From positions 46,663-110,662 of the forward strand of contig JASBSN010000123.1 of the NCBI GenBank assembly GCA_030148915.1: a stretch of DNA of 64,000 bases. The letters run 5' to 3'. Below, piece after piece: positions 1-9,466 of the stretch (within the stretch, counting starts at the first letter, position 1; each line of letters starts with the position of its first letter). The position numbers and the translations under genes are program-made. The notes below the pieces were generated by a model. That model did not search any database and was not told the DNA's origin. It saw only the letters and a program-made list of their open reading frames with translations. This DNA is from Thiogranum sp. Its GTDB lineage: Bacteria > Pseudomonadota > Gammaproteobacteria > DSM-19610.

Positions 1-1
1 C

Positions 2-592
2 TCGCAGGCCGACACGTCTCTGGAACGTACCGGCGGCGGGCTGGGTATCGGTCTGGGTTTAGTGCGCAGTCTGGTCGAGCTGCACGGCGGGACGGTAGAG
101 GCGCTGAGTGAAGGCATCGGGCGGGGTAGCGAGTTCGTGGTGCGCTTGCCGGTGGCACTCGAGGCGTCAACGCGAGACAGTAGCGAATATTCTCTTTATG
201 CCGCTGCCGTGGCGCAGACTCGCATCCTGATCGTGGACGATAATCGAGACGCCTGTGACTCCATGGCACAGTTGCTTCGAGCCACCGGCCACGACGCGCA
301 GACCGCCTATGACGGTCTGGCAGGCGTGGAGATGGCCGAGCAGTATAAGCCGGACGTGGTCCTGCTCGATCTTGGTATGCCCAAGCTCAACGGCTACGGC
401 GCCTGTCAGCGCATCCGCGCACAACCTTGGGGTCGGGCCATGACTGTGGTCGCGCTGACCGGATGGGGTCAGGCCGAGGATATGCGCCGCACAGAACAGG
501 CCGGATTCGACGCGCATCTCGTCAAGCCGGTGGATGTTGCCGCCCTGGAGGATTTACTGCGCTCGATGAAAGCGGTTAAAGGGGTCGGCTAA
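2..592 (+). CDS. Hybrid sensor histidine kinase/response regulator, C-terminal part (5' truncated)
   Basis: The reading frame is open from the left edge, so the gene begins outside the window; 196 residues are visible. The first ~50 residues are the end of a HATPase_c domain, with the G2-type ATP-lid motif GGGLGIGL at about residues 11-18. A linker leads into a complete receiver domain (residues ~73-190). It has the acidic pair D79-D80 after RILIV, the phospho-acceptor D123 in VLLDLGMP, and the conserved lysine K175 in LVKP. This fits a hybrid kinase ending in a receiver. The input domain, and hence the stimulus, is not visible. It is convergent with the rubredoxin gene. Confidence 0.9.
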   Translation, partial: SQADTSLERTGGGLGIGLGLVRSLVELHGGTVEALSEGIGRGSEFVVRLPVALEASTRDSSEYSLYAAAVAQTRILIVDDNRDACDSMAQLLRATGHDAQTAYDGLAGVEMAEQYKPDVVLLDLGMPKLNGYGACQRIRAQPWGRAMTVVALTGWGQAEDMRRTEQAGFDAHLVKPVDVAALEDLLRSMKAVKGVG

Positions 593-645
593 GTGACGTG
601 TCTGCGTACCGGTCGTTAGGATGCGCTAGAGCGCGGCTCATCGCG

Positions 646-810
646 CTAAACAATGACCATTTCAAAATCGCTTTTGGTCACTCCACACTCCGGGCATTCC
701 CAGTCCTCCGGAATGTCTTCCCAGCGCGTACCCGGGGCTATGCCGTCCTCGGGCAGGCCCAGCGATTCGTCGTAGATAAAGCCACATACCACGCATTCCC
801 ATCTTTTCAT
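646..810 (-). CDS. Rubredoxin
   Basis: A 54-residue protein beginning [15 protein letters not shown]. It has the two CxxC iron ligands of rubredoxins (C6/C9 and C39/C42), the family's Y-D-E after the first knuckle, and the WECPECG second knuckle. It has the usual rubredoxin length and no signal peptide, so it is a small cytoplasmic electron carrier binding one Fe(Cys)4 centre. It lies alone between a hybrid kinase (convergent) and hemF (same strand, upstream). The redox partner is unknown; rubredoxins serve oxygen or peroxide reduction and hydroxylases. The ribosome-binding site is weak (AAGAGAC). Confidence 0.93.
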   Translation of the reverse strand: MKRWECVVCGFIYDESLGLPEDGIAPGTRWEDIPEDWECPECGVTKSDFEMVIV

Positions 811-844
811 TGTCTAGTGTCTCTTGAGTGCAAAATTAAGTGAA

Positions 845-1792
<948 letters not shown>

Positions 1793-1884
1793 TTACGCCG
1801 GTGATAATCTGCGCTAGCGCGCGGCTTAGGCCACTGCGCCAAGTCGTCAGAGGGTGATAAGACAATGCATTTGAAGCATTAAGT

Positions 1885-2454
1885 TTAAGTTCGAACCGTT
1901 TTACCGGTGGCCAGGTCGCGAATGCAGGTGGGGTTTGTGTAGCCGCCGAGCGGGCCGGGCAGCCAGTCGTCGATTTTGTCGGCAAAGCGCAACTGAACCT
2001 GCAACAGCGTTCGCGCCGGGCGTTGCCGGCTGATATTGGCGCTGGTCGACACCAGGGCGCTACCGACGCGGCGGCACAGGCGACTGACCAGGGGATGATC
2101 GCTGACCCGCACGGCGAGCGTCGTATGCTCGCCGGTCAGCCAGCGCGGGCAATCGGTCGCAGCCGGCACCAGCCAGGTGACGGGGCCTGGCCAGCTCTCG
2201 CGCAACCGCCGCAGGCGCTCGCCGGATTGCGGTTGCAGCCAAGGTTGCAGTTGCGTCCAGTCCGCGGCTACCAGTATCAACCCCTTTTTTTGCGCGCGGC
2301 GCTTGATCGCCAACAGGCGTGAGACCGCCTCCGGGTTGGCCGGATCGCAACCCAGACCGAAGACCGCTTCCGTGGGGTAGGCGACAATACCGCCGCCGCG
2401 GATGCACAACGACGCCTTGCGCAAGCGGAAACTGTCTCCCGAGTTGCCGCTCAT
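1885..2454 (-). CDS. tsaC: Threonylcarbamoyl-AMP synthase (Sua5/YrdC family)
   Basis: A 189-residue single-domain YrdC protein. It makes threonylcarbamoyl-AMP from threonine, bicarbonate and ATP, the first step of t6A modification of ANN-decoding tRNAs. Visible features are the N-terminal GGGIVAYPTEAVFGLGCDP (residues ~20-38), the basic K-R motif after LLAIKRR, and STSANIS (~residues 153-159). Its short length matches TsaC rather than the longer Sua5. It follows topA by 18 bp on the same strand. The partner tsaD is at 39962-40975. The E. coli yrdD-yrdC neighbourhood is the same arrangement with topA reduced to its zinc-finger tail. Confidence 0.95.
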   Translation of the reverse strand: MSGNSGDSFRLRKASLCIRGGGIVAYPTEAVFGLGCDPANPEAVSRLLAIKRRAQKKGLILVAADWTQLQPWLQPQSGERLRRLRESWPGPVTWLVPAATDCPRWLTGEHTTLAVRVSDHPLVSRLCRRVGSALVSTSANISRQRPARTLLQVQLRFADKIDDWLPGPLGGYTNPTCIRDLATGKTVRT

Positions 2455-2472
2455 GGCGCGATGAGGCAGCGT

Positions 2473-4782
2473 TTAGTTCGCGGCATCGGTTTCGGTGGCG
2501 TCCTGCTCCTCACACGGCTCGGCGAACTTGCACTCCGGTTGCGGGCAAACGCGTTCGGCGCCGCGTTTCTTGGTCGTTTTCAGCGTCAGGATCGGCCAGT
2601 TGCAGTCCGGGCAGGGGCCGGCCACCGGTTCGTTCCACACCGCGTAGTCGCAGTCCGGGTAGGTCGAGCAGGAATAGAAAATCTTGCCCCGCCGGGATTT
2701 GCGCTTGAGCATGCTCCCCTTGCTGCATTTTGGGCAGGCGACGCCGGTATCGGCGGGTTTTTCCAGCGGTTCGATATATTTGCAATCGGGGTAGCTGGAA
2801 CAGCCGATGAATTTGCCATAGCGCCCGCTGCGAATAATCAGCTGCGATTGGCACTCCGGGCAATTGCGTCCTTCGACTATTTCCGGTTCAGCGGATTCCG
2901 CGCTGTCGTCGAGGTTGCGGGTGTAATCGCACTCGGGGAAGCCGCTGCAGCCGATGAAGCGCCCGCGTCTGCCGAGGCGGATGTTCAGCGGCTTGCCGCA
3001 TTTCGGGCAGTCTTCGTCGAGCGCCTCGGTGGTTACTTCGGCACGCGAAACGCTCTGTTCCTTGTCCTCGACCAGTTCCTTGAACGGATACCAGAACTCT
3101 TTCATCAGCGGTACCCACTCTTTTTCACCGCGCGAGACTTCGTCCAGTTCGTCTTCGAGGCGCGCGGTGAAATCATAGTCGACGTAGCGGGTGAAATGGT
3201 TGGTGAGGAACTTGCTGACGATGCGCCCGACGTCGGTGGGCGCAAAGCGGCGTTTTTCCAAAATCACGTACTCACGCTGCTGTAGCGTCGAGATAATCGT
3301 CGCATAGGTGGAAGGGCGGCCGATGCCATGCTCTTCCAGAGTCTTGACCAGACTGGCTTCGCTGTACCGCGGAGGGGGTTCGGTGAAGTGCTGTTCGGGG
3401 CGGATTTTGAGCAGCTTGGCTTTGTCGCCTTTTTCCATCGGCGGTAACCGGTTTTCGTCACCGGCGAGTTTTTTAGCGTCGTCGACGCCCTCTTCGTAGA
3501 CGGCCATGAACCCGGGTTCGACTACGGTTGAGCCGGTGGAGCGTAGAATATTGCCCTCGCCGACGGCAAAATCGACGCCGACGGTGTGGATCGTGGCATG
3601 GATCATCTGACTCGCCACCGTGCGCTTCCAGATCAGGTTATAAAGTTTGTACTGGTCCGAGGATAAATGCGCCTTGATGTTCTCCGGTACGTTGTGCGCA
3701 GAGGTCGGGCGCACCGCCTCGTGCGCTTCCTGGGCATTTTTGGCCTTGGTTTTGAACGTGTGCGGCTGTTTCGGCACCTTGTCCGCGCCGTAGCGTTCAC
3801 TGATCATCTGGCGCAGCTCGTCGAGCGCTTCGGTGGCGAGCGTTACGGAATCGGTACGCATGTAAGTGATCAGGCCGGTGGCGCCCTCACCAATATCGAT
3901 ACCTTCGTACAATTGTTGGGCCACCGTCATGGTGCGCTTGGTGCTGAAACCCAGCTTGCGCGAGGCCTCCTGTTGCAGCGTCGAGGTGGTGAAAGGCGCC
4001 GCCGGATTGCGTTTGCGCTGTTTCTTTTCGATGCTGCTGACGATCAGTTCGCCGTTGGCCGCGCCGGTCAGTTCCTGTTCGGCGGCGTGCGCCTGGTCTT
4101 GCTGGTGAATACTGAACTGGGTGAGTTTTTTGCTGTGCAGGTGGGTCAGCCGGGCGGAGAAGGCCTGCCCGTCTTTTTCAGCATCGGCCTCGATGGTCCA
4201 GTATTCGCGCGCTTTGAACTTTTCAATTTCGTCTTCGCGCTCGACGATCATGCGCAGGGCGGGGCTCTGTACGCGGCCCGCCGACAGGCCGCGGCGGATT
4301 TTCTTCCACAGCAGCGGCGACAGGTTAAAGCCCACCAGGTAGTCGAGCGCCCGCCGCGCCTGCTGGGCGTTGACCATGTCAGTGGAAAGTTCGCGCGGGT
4401 GTTGGATGGCTTCGTTGATGGCCCGCTTGGTGATCTCATGGAACACTACCCGATAAACGCCTTTATCCTTGAGCGAGTTACGGTCTTTAAGGAGTTCATA
4501 AAGGTGCCAGGAGATGGCTTCGCCCTCGCGGTCGGGGTCAGTCGCCAGATACAGGTTCTCGGCTTTTTTCATCGCCTTGGCGATGGCGTCCACATGCCGC
4601 GCGTTACGTTCTATCACCTGGTACTTCATGGTGAAGTCTGCCTGGGGGTCGACCGCGCCCTCTTTGGGGATCAGATCGCGCACGTGACCGTAGGAGGCGA
4701 GCACTTCAAAGCCCTTGCCCAGATACTTTTTTATAGTCTTCGCCTTGGCGGGCGATTCGACGATGACCAGATTCGCGCTCAT
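2473..4782 (-). CDS. topA: DNA topoisomerase I (type IA) with four C-terminal zinc ribbons
   Basis: A 769-residue enzyme that relaxes negative supercoils through a transient 5'-phosphotyrosine. The TOPRIM domain carries E9 and the DPDRE metal motif at residues 82-86. The active-site tyrosine is Y307 in LITYMRTDS. Four Cys4 zinc-ribbon units follow from about residue 590 (CPKCGK, CPECQS, CPKCSK, CPDCNW, each with a matching CxxxxxC-type second pair). It is transcribed with smg and dprA upstream, then tsaC. The smg-topA gap holds an intrinsic terminator, so topA may have its own promoter or be fed by read-through. Confidence 0.97.
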   Translation of the reverse strand: MSANLVIVESPAKAKTIKKYLGKGFEVLASYGHVRDLIPKEGAVDPQADFTMKYQVIERNARHVDAIAKAMKKAENLYLATDPDREGEAISWHLYELLKDRNSLKDKGVYRVVFHEITKRAINEAIQHPRELSTDMVNAQQARRALDYLVGFNLSPLLWKKIRRGLSAGRVQSPALRMIVEREDEIEKFKAREYWTIEADAEKDGQAFSARLTHLHSKKLTQFSIHQQDQAHAAEQELTGAANGELIVSSIEKKQRKRNPAAPFTTSTLQQEASRKLGFSTKRTMTVAQQLYEGIDIGEGATGLITYMRTDSVTLATEALDELRQMISERYGADKVPKQPHTFKTKAKNAQEAHEAVRPTSAHNVPENIKAHLSSDQYKLYNLIWKRTVASQMIHATIHTVGVDFAVGEGNILRSTGSTVVEPGFMAVYEEGVDDAKKLAGDENRLPPMEKGDKAKLLKIRPEQHFTEPPPRYSEASLVKTLEEHGIGRPSTYATIISTLQQREYVILEKRRFAPTDVGRIVSKFLTNHFTRYVDYDFTARLEDELDEVSRGEKEWVPLMKEFWYPFKELVEDKEQSVSRAEVTTEALDEDCPKCGKPLNIRLGRRGRFIGCSGFPECDYTRNLDDSAESAEPEIVEGRNCPECQSQLIIRSGRYGKFIGCSSYPDCKYIEPLEKPADTGVACPKCSKGSMLKRKSRRGKIFYSCSTYPDCDYAVWNEPVAGPCPDCNWPILTLKTTKKRGAERVCPQPECKFAEPCEEQDATETDAAN

Positions 4783-4794
4783 GTGCTCTATAGC

Positions 4795-4820
4795 TAAAAA
4801 GCCGCACCAGGGTGCGGCTT
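4795..4820 (-). terminator. Rho-independent terminator after smg
   Basis: On the minus strand a GC-rich hairpin (AAGCCGCAC, short loop, GTGCGGCTT; arms at 4799-4807 and 4812-4820) is followed by a short U tract (4796-4800 read in reverse). It lies between the smg stop and the topA start, so it should separate the dprA-smg transcript from topA. Confidence 0.8.
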
Positions 4821-4844
4821 GGTAAGTGGATACGGTTGCCGCGG

Positions 4845-5324
4845 CTAGTGGAGGTGGCCGCCCGGCATACTGTCAAATACCAGGTCTTCCATCCAGGCGT
4901 AAGCGGCTTCGGCGCCGGGCTGATTGAACAGCACCATCAGCACCACCCATTTCAGTTGGCCGATGTCAAAATCATCGGTGTCCAGAGCCATGGCGCGGTC
5001 GATGACCCGTTCGCGCGACTCCGGGGTCAGAATACCCATTTGTTCCAGAAACAGCAGAAAACCGCGGCTTTCGGTGTCCAGGCGCTCGCTTTCGCTCTCG
5101 GCATAGATGCGCAGCGCGTGTTCGGTCTGGGGTGCGTGTACCTGGTGCGGTTGTACAGCCAGATCCTCCAGCCACTCAAAGGCCTGATTGATATCGCTGG
5201 CCGGGAAGCCGGCTTCCACCAGCTCGGTGTGCAGAGACTCCCGATCGGAGCTCAGTTCAGTCTCCTCATCCATGTAATAGTGCTCGAACAGGTACATGAG
5301 CACATCAAACATATTTTCTTTCAT
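4845..5324 (-). CDS. smg: Smg family protein (DUF494)
   Basis: A 159-residue acidic protein starting MKENMFDVLMYLFEHYY, the conserved opening of the Smg/DUF494 family. The family is small, cytoplasmic and of unknown biochemical function. It is nearly always encoded between dprA and topA (or the topA remnant yrdD) in gammaproteobacteria, and that is the arrangement here. The C-terminus carries the family's LKWVVLMVLFNQPG segment and ends GGHLH. The gene starts 9 bp after the dprA stop, so the two are co-transcribed. Identification is by family signature and synteny; no function is inferred. Confidence 0.93.
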   Translation of the reverse strand: MKENMFDVLMYLFEHYYMDEETELSSDRESLHTELVEAGFPASDINQAFEWLEDLAVQPHQVHAPQTEHALRIYAESESERLDTESRGFLLFLEQMGILTPESRERVIDRAMALDTDDFDIGQLKWVVLMVLFNQPGAEAAYAWMEDLVFDSMPGGHLH

Positions 5325-5333
5325 ATCAAGCCT

Positions 5334-6473
5334 CTACCTTGCGCGTATATAGCGCCCGCCGGCACTGGAGTGTACCCTGCCCTCGAGCTCCAGCAGAAGC
5401 AGCATGGAGGAAACCTCTTCCGGCGTCAATCCGCTGCGCTGCACCAGCTGATCCACGGCAACCGGATCGTAACCCATGGCATCGAGCAGTTTCCGGTAGT
5501 CGCCGGCGAGCGCGGACGCCTGGGCGGGCGGCTCGCCAGGGTGCATCGACGGGGGCTGCTCGGGGGCTCGGGCAACGCTCAATAAGGGTGCCAATTCCTC
5601 CAGCACATGCTCACCGTTCTCCACCAGTTTCGCCCCTTGGCGTATCAGTGCATGGCAGCCGCGCGCCAGCGGATTGTGGATCGAGCCGGGGATAGCGAAG
5701 ACTTCCCGTCCCTGTTCCAGCGCCTGTCGGGCGGTAATCAGCGAACCGGAACGCAGTGCCGCCTCGACCACCAGGGTGCCGACACTCAGACCGCTGATGA
5801 TACGGTTGCGGCGCGGGAAGTTGGCCGCCAGCGGCGGCGTGCCGGGCGCAAACTCGCTGACCAGGGCGCCCTGGTCGGCGATCTGGTGGGCCAGCTGACG
5901 ATGCTCCGCCGGGTAAACACGGTCCAGGCCGGTGCCGGTGACCGCTACCGTGCCGGCGGCGCTGCGCAGGGCGCCGCGGTGCGCAGCGGCGTCGATACCG
6001 GTGGCCAGACCGCTGCAAATAGTCAGCCCGCAATGGCCCAGAAACGCAGCAAAATCCTCGGCCAGCGCCTGTCCTGCCTGGCTCGGGTTGCGGCTGCCCA
6101 CCATCGCCAGCATGGGTTGCTGCAGATAATCGGCATCGCCGTGAACGAACAGCAGCGGGGGCGGATCCGCGATGGCGGCGAGCAGCCGCGGATAGGCGGC
6201 GTCGGTGAGGCGCAGCAGGTGATTGCCGCTGCTGTTCAGCCAGGCCAAGTCGGTGTCGACCGCCCGCCAGTCGGGTTGTTTAAGGGCCTCGACCGTACGC
6301 TTTGGCAGGCCGAGCGCGCTCAGGTGGGCGGCGTCGGCGGCCAGAACGTCTTTGGCCAGCGCGAAGTGGTGCAGCAGCCGCAGCACGCTGCGCCCGCCAA
6401 TACCGGGGGTGTGATAAAGCGCCAGCCAGGCAGGCGTGTCTTCGTCCGCGGGCGTCGGGGTGGTTGCACTCAT
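5334..6473 (-). CDS. dprA: DNA-processing protein DprA (Smf)
   Basis: A 379-residue protein of the DprA/Smf family. It binds incoming single-stranded DNA and loads RecA during natural transformation. An N-terminal helical domain (residues ~15-75) precedes the Rossmann-like fold. Recognisable motifs are MVGSRNPS, CSGLATGIDAAAHRGAL, the EFAPGTPPLAANFPRRNRIISGLS region and EQGREVFAIPGS. A C-terminal winged-helix (~residues 310-375) follows a proline-rich linker. The start at 6473 is preferred over one 6 codons upstream because AGGAG stands about 8 nt before it. It is cotranscribed with smg. Competence cannot be inferred from dprA alone because the gene is widespread. Confidence 0.95.
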   Translation of the reverse strand: MSATTPTPADEDTPAWLALYHTPGIGGRSVLRLLHHFALAKDVLAADAAHLSALGLPKRTVEALKQPDWRAVDTDLAWLNSSGNHLLRLTDAAYPRLLAAIADPPPLLFVHGDADYLQQPMLAMVGSRNPSQAGQALAEDFAAFLGHCGLTICSGLATGIDAAAHRGALRSAAGTVAVTGTGLDRVYPAEHRQLAHQIADQGALVSEFAPGTPPLAANFPRRNRIISGLSVGTLVVEAALRSGSLITARQALEQGREVFAIPGSIHNPLARGCHALIRQGAKLVENGEHVLEELAPLLSVARAPEQPPSMHPGEPPAQASALAGDYRKLLDAMGYDPVAVDQLVQRSGLTPEEVSSMLLLLELEGRVHSSAGGRYIRAR

Positions 6474-6567
6474 CCTTGAGTCTCCTGGCATAAAAAACCG
6501 GTGCCTCGGTGCATGGTCTTATACCATGCCCGAAGGTAGCGGTGTTTACCAGTCGTTCAGGGAGTGC

Positions 6568-7602
6568 TCAGGGCGTGCGGACGCGGTCCCCCACGTGCAG
6601 CGCGCTGGTGGCTTTGAGTACCAGCCCGAAGCTGACCTTGTCAAAACTGCGGAACACCATCAGCAGGCCGGCCTCTTCGTCGGGAAGTTGAACGGTGCTT
6701 TTGCGTGCCCCGTCGCTGCGCACCTGATCGACGATCAGGTCGCCGCGCTGGTCGATGGCGAACACAGTACCCACATCGACGCCTTCGCGCGTGCCGCGAT
6801 TGAGCACGACGATCTGGAACTGGCCAATCTGGCTGACACCGTCAAGCACCGAAATGATGGTGCCAGCGATCGGGGTGTCCGGCGCATGCGGGGTGAAGTA
6901 CGCGTAGACGTCCTCTCGGGTCACCGGCAGGACGCGGTCGCCGATATTGATTTCGCGCGTGGTGCGGGTGAGCTTGAGGGTCGCCGGGTCGCCGAATTTT
7001 TGCGCGTCGGCTTCACCCAGAAAGAGCGCTTCGTAGCCGAGAATTTCACCGCTGTCGGGATCCGTGTAGGGCCCGCCGGGACGGAAAACGTTATATCGGT
7101 TGCCCTGGTCGGCGGTGATGCCGCGGACATAGACGCGGTCACCGGAGCCGACTATCAGGTGCTCGTCGGCGCTGGACACCACGTAGGCAGCGGCTTTCAG
7201 GGTGGCGTCATCGGCCACCAGCGGTTGGGTCAGGAATTGCTGGATGGCATCGATGGGAATTGTCGGAATGGCTTTGTCCAGGCGTTCGGCTCGCGCCCGC
7301 GGTGAGAGCTTGAACGAGCCCTTGCCGCGCTGCACGCGTAACTGCGGCTTGCCGTCGATATACACCAGACTGATGATGTCGCCCGGATAAATAAGGTGTG
7401 GATTCTCTATCTGCGGATTGACGTACCAGACTTCGGGCCACAGCCAGGGGCTTTGCAGAAAACGTGCGGAGATATCCCAGAGTGTATCTCCCTTGACCAC
7501 TACGTAGCGGTCCGGGTGCCCATCCTTGAGTGCCACCTGATCGGCAAAGGCCGCGGTGCCCAGCAGCGCCAGAGCCAGCGCCAGCGATTTGAATATCGAC
7601 AT
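6568..7602 (-). CDS. Exported LysM peptidoglycan-binding domain protein
   Basis: A 344-residue protein. The start at 7602 gives a clean signal peptide (MSIFKSLALALALLGTAAFA), so this start was chosen over an upstream ATG. One LysM domain follows at about residues 32-77 (VVKGDTLWDISARF ... YPGDIISLVYI), which binds glycan strands. The remaining ~260 residues have no catalytic motif I recognise. Single-LysM proteins of this type occur beside dprA in many gammaproteobacteria. It is divergent from def across ~215 bp. Likely periplasmic and wall-associated; the exact role is unknown. Confidence 0.88.
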   Translation of the reverse strand: MSIFKSLALALALLGTAAFADQVALKDGHPDRYVVVKGDTLWDISARFLQSPWLWPEVWYVNPQIENPHLIYPGDIISLVYIDGKPQLRVQRGKGSFKLSPRARAERLDKAIPTIPIDAIQQFLTQPLVADDATLKAAAYVVSSADEHLIVGSGDRVYVRGITADQGNRYNVFRPGGPYTDPDSGEILGYEALFLGEADAQKFGDPATLKLTRTTREINIGDRVLPVTREDVYAYFTPHAPDTPIAGTIISVLDGVSQIGQFQIVVLNRGTREGVDVGTVFAIDQRGDLIVDQVRSDGARKSTVQLPDEEAGLLMVFRSFDKVSFGLVLKATSALHVGDRVRTP

Positions 7603-7801
7603 AAGGCGATCCCTTTTATTAAGTACCGAATTTATCCGTTCCCGGCCGCGGCGAAGCCGCAAGGCATCCTAATTCGATGATATATAACGGCAGTTGGCGC
7701 ATGGAGTGTAGCGGAATTTGCTGCCTGGCAAAATATTCGCCCCGGCTAAACGCGCCTACGATCATTATGTTAGAGTATAGGGGTGTGCAGAAAGCTTGAT
7801 T

Positions 7802-7817
7802 TGTGACCTTTATCACA
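7802..7817. promoter_or_regulatory. CRP-type palindrome overlapping the def start codon
   Basis: TGTGA (7802-7806), a 6-nt spacer and TCACA (7813-7817) match the CRP half-site pattern TGTGA-N6-TCACA exactly. The last base is the A of the def ATG. The position would suit repression or control of the divergent LysM gene, but one short palindrome can arise by chance and no CRP gene is in the window. Confidence 0.35.
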
Positions 7818-8362
7818 TGGCGATTCTCGATATTTTACATTTTCCCGATCCTCGCTTGCGCCAACGCGCCCTCGAGGTAGAGCGGGTCGACGCGTCCTTG
7901 CGGGCGCTCATCGACGATATGTTTGCAACCATGTACCAGGCACCCGGCATCGGCCTGGCGGCCACCCAGGTGAATGTCCACCAGCGGCTATTGGTCATTG
8001 ATGTTTCCAAGGACCAGGATCAGCCGCAGGTGTTCATCAACCCGGAGATCCTCGCGCGCGAAGGCGTCGAGGAAATGGACGAAGGTTGTCTTTCGGTGCC
8101 GGGCTTTTACGAGCGCGTGCAGCGCGCCGAGCGCATCACGGTGCGCGCCCTGAATCGTGACGGCGAAGCTTTCGAGCTGGAAGCCGACGGCCTGCTGGCT
8201 GTGTGCATCCAGCACGAGATCGACCACCTCGATGGGAAACTGTTCGTCGACTACCTGTCGCAACTAAAGCGCCAGCGCATTCGCAAAAAACTGGAAAAGC
8301 AGCGACGCCTGGGTATCGAGGACAACGTGGACCACGACCGGCACGCCGAACCGGTCATCTAG
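7817..8362 (+). CDS. def: Peptide deformylase
   Basis: A 181-residue metalloenzyme that removes the N-formyl group from nascent proteins. All three family motifs are present: GIGLAATQV (motif 1), EGCLSVPG (motif 2, metal-binding Cys) and QHEIDHLDG (motif 3, HEXXH with two metal His and the catalytic Glu). The start at 7817 ([11 protein letters not shown]) matches the conserved N-terminus; an upstream in-frame ATG would add seven unlikely residues. No clear Shine-Dalgarno is visible. It precedes fmt, its functional counterpart, as in most bacteria. Confidence 0.97.
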   Translation: MAILDILHFPDPRLRQRALEVERVDASLRALIDDMFATMYQAPGIGLAATQVNVHQRLLVIDVSKDQDQPQVFINPEILAREGVEEMDEGCLSVPGFYERVQRAERITVRALNRDGEAFELEADGLLAVCIQHEIDHLDGKLFVDYLSQLKRQRIRKKLEKQRRLGIEDNVDHDRHAEPVI

Positions 8363-8513
8363 CCGGTTTGGCCTGCCGGTCGCCGATCGAGAACATTGGA
8401 TGTCTATTTCACCCGCGACAGCGACGCAGTATCTGCCTGTGCCCTCCCTAATCCTGACGCCAGGTTTGCCGGTGGTCACCGTGGCAAACCGCTGAGCCCG
8501 GGTCGAACCCGCA

Positions 8514-9437
8514 ATGCGCATTGTCTTCGCCGGAACCCCGGATTTTTCCGTGCCCGCCCTACAGGGGCTTGTGCACAGCGGCCACCAAGTGGTCGGCGTG
8601 TATACGCAGCCGGACCGGCCGGCCGGCCGGGGGCGCAAGCTCGCGCCCGGCCCGATAAAGCGCCTGGCCGAAACCCAGGGTCTGGCGGTATTTCAACCGG
8701 CCACGCTGAAAGAAGTCGAGGCGCAGCAGCGTCTGGCCGCGTTGCGGCCCGAGCTGATGGTGGTGGTCGCCTACGGCCTGTTGCTGCCCCAGGCGGTGTT
8801 GGATATTCCGCGTCTTGGCTGCGTTAATCTGCACGCCTCGCTGTTGCCGCGTTGGCGTGGCGCGGCGCCGATACAGCGCGCCCTACTGGCCGGTGACAGC
8901 GCAACCGGGGTCTGCCTGATGCAGATGGAGGCCGGGCTCGACAGCGGCCCGGTGCTGGCCGAGGTGCGCACGCCCATCGCCGCCGATGAAACCGGCGGCT
9001 CGTTGCATGACCGTCTGAGCCAGCTCGCCGGCGAGCTGCTGATGCAACAGTTGCCGTACCTGGCCGCCGGCGAGCGGCAGGCACGGCGTCAGGACGAGGC
9101 GCTGGTTACCTACGCGCATAAGCTGGACAAGCGCGAGGCGGCCATCGACTGGCACCAGCCGGCGCGACAAATCGAGCGCCAGGTGCGGGCGTTCAATCCC
9201 TGGCCGGTGGCGCAGGCGCGCTACCAGGGGCAGCCGCTGAGAGTGTGGCGGGCGCGTGTCGGCGCCGGGCCAGAGGCCGCGCCTGGGACGGTAGTGGCGA
9301 GCGGCAAACAGGGTATCGATGTGGCCTGCGCAGAGGGGTGTCTGCGGCTGTGCGAAGTACAACTCCCGGGCGGCAAGCGGTTGGATGCCGCGGCGTTTCT
9401 CAATGCCCGGCGCCTAGACGGCGCTGTACTCGGGTAG
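8514..9437 (+). CDS. fmt: Methionyl-tRNA formyltransferase
   Basis: A 307-residue enzyme that formylates initiator Met-tRNA using 10-formyl-tetrahydrofolate. The N-terminal Rossmann catalytic domain starts [16 protein letters not shown] and contains the family signature [17 protein letters not shown] (~residues 104-120). The C-terminal OB-like tRNA-binding domain (~residues 205-305) is complete. About 150 bp separate it from def; that gap holds no other recognisable gene. The rsmB gene follows directly. Confidence 0.97.
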   Translation: MRIVFAGTPDFSVPALQGLVHSGHQVVGVYTQPDRPAGRGRKLAPGPIKRLAETQGLAVFQPATLKEVEAQQRLAALRPELMVVVAYGLLLPQAVLDIPRLGCVNLHASLLPRWRGAAPIQRALLAGDSATGVCLMQMEAGLDSGPVLAEVRTPIAADETGGSLHDRLSQLAGELLMQQLPYLAAGERQARRQDEALVTYAHKLDKREAAIDWHQPARQIERQVRAFNPWPVAQARYQGQPLRVWRARVGAGPEAAPGTVVASGKQGIDVACAEGCLRLCEVQLPGGKRLDAAAFLNARRLDGAVLG

Positions 9438-9466
9438 CCGTGCCGGTGCCCGCCGAGCGTACCCAC

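Noticed and set aside
3667..4797. Long reading frame (376 residues) antisense to topA
   Set aside because: High-GC genes give long open antisense frames; topA is certain, and this frame has no recognisable domain or ribosome site.
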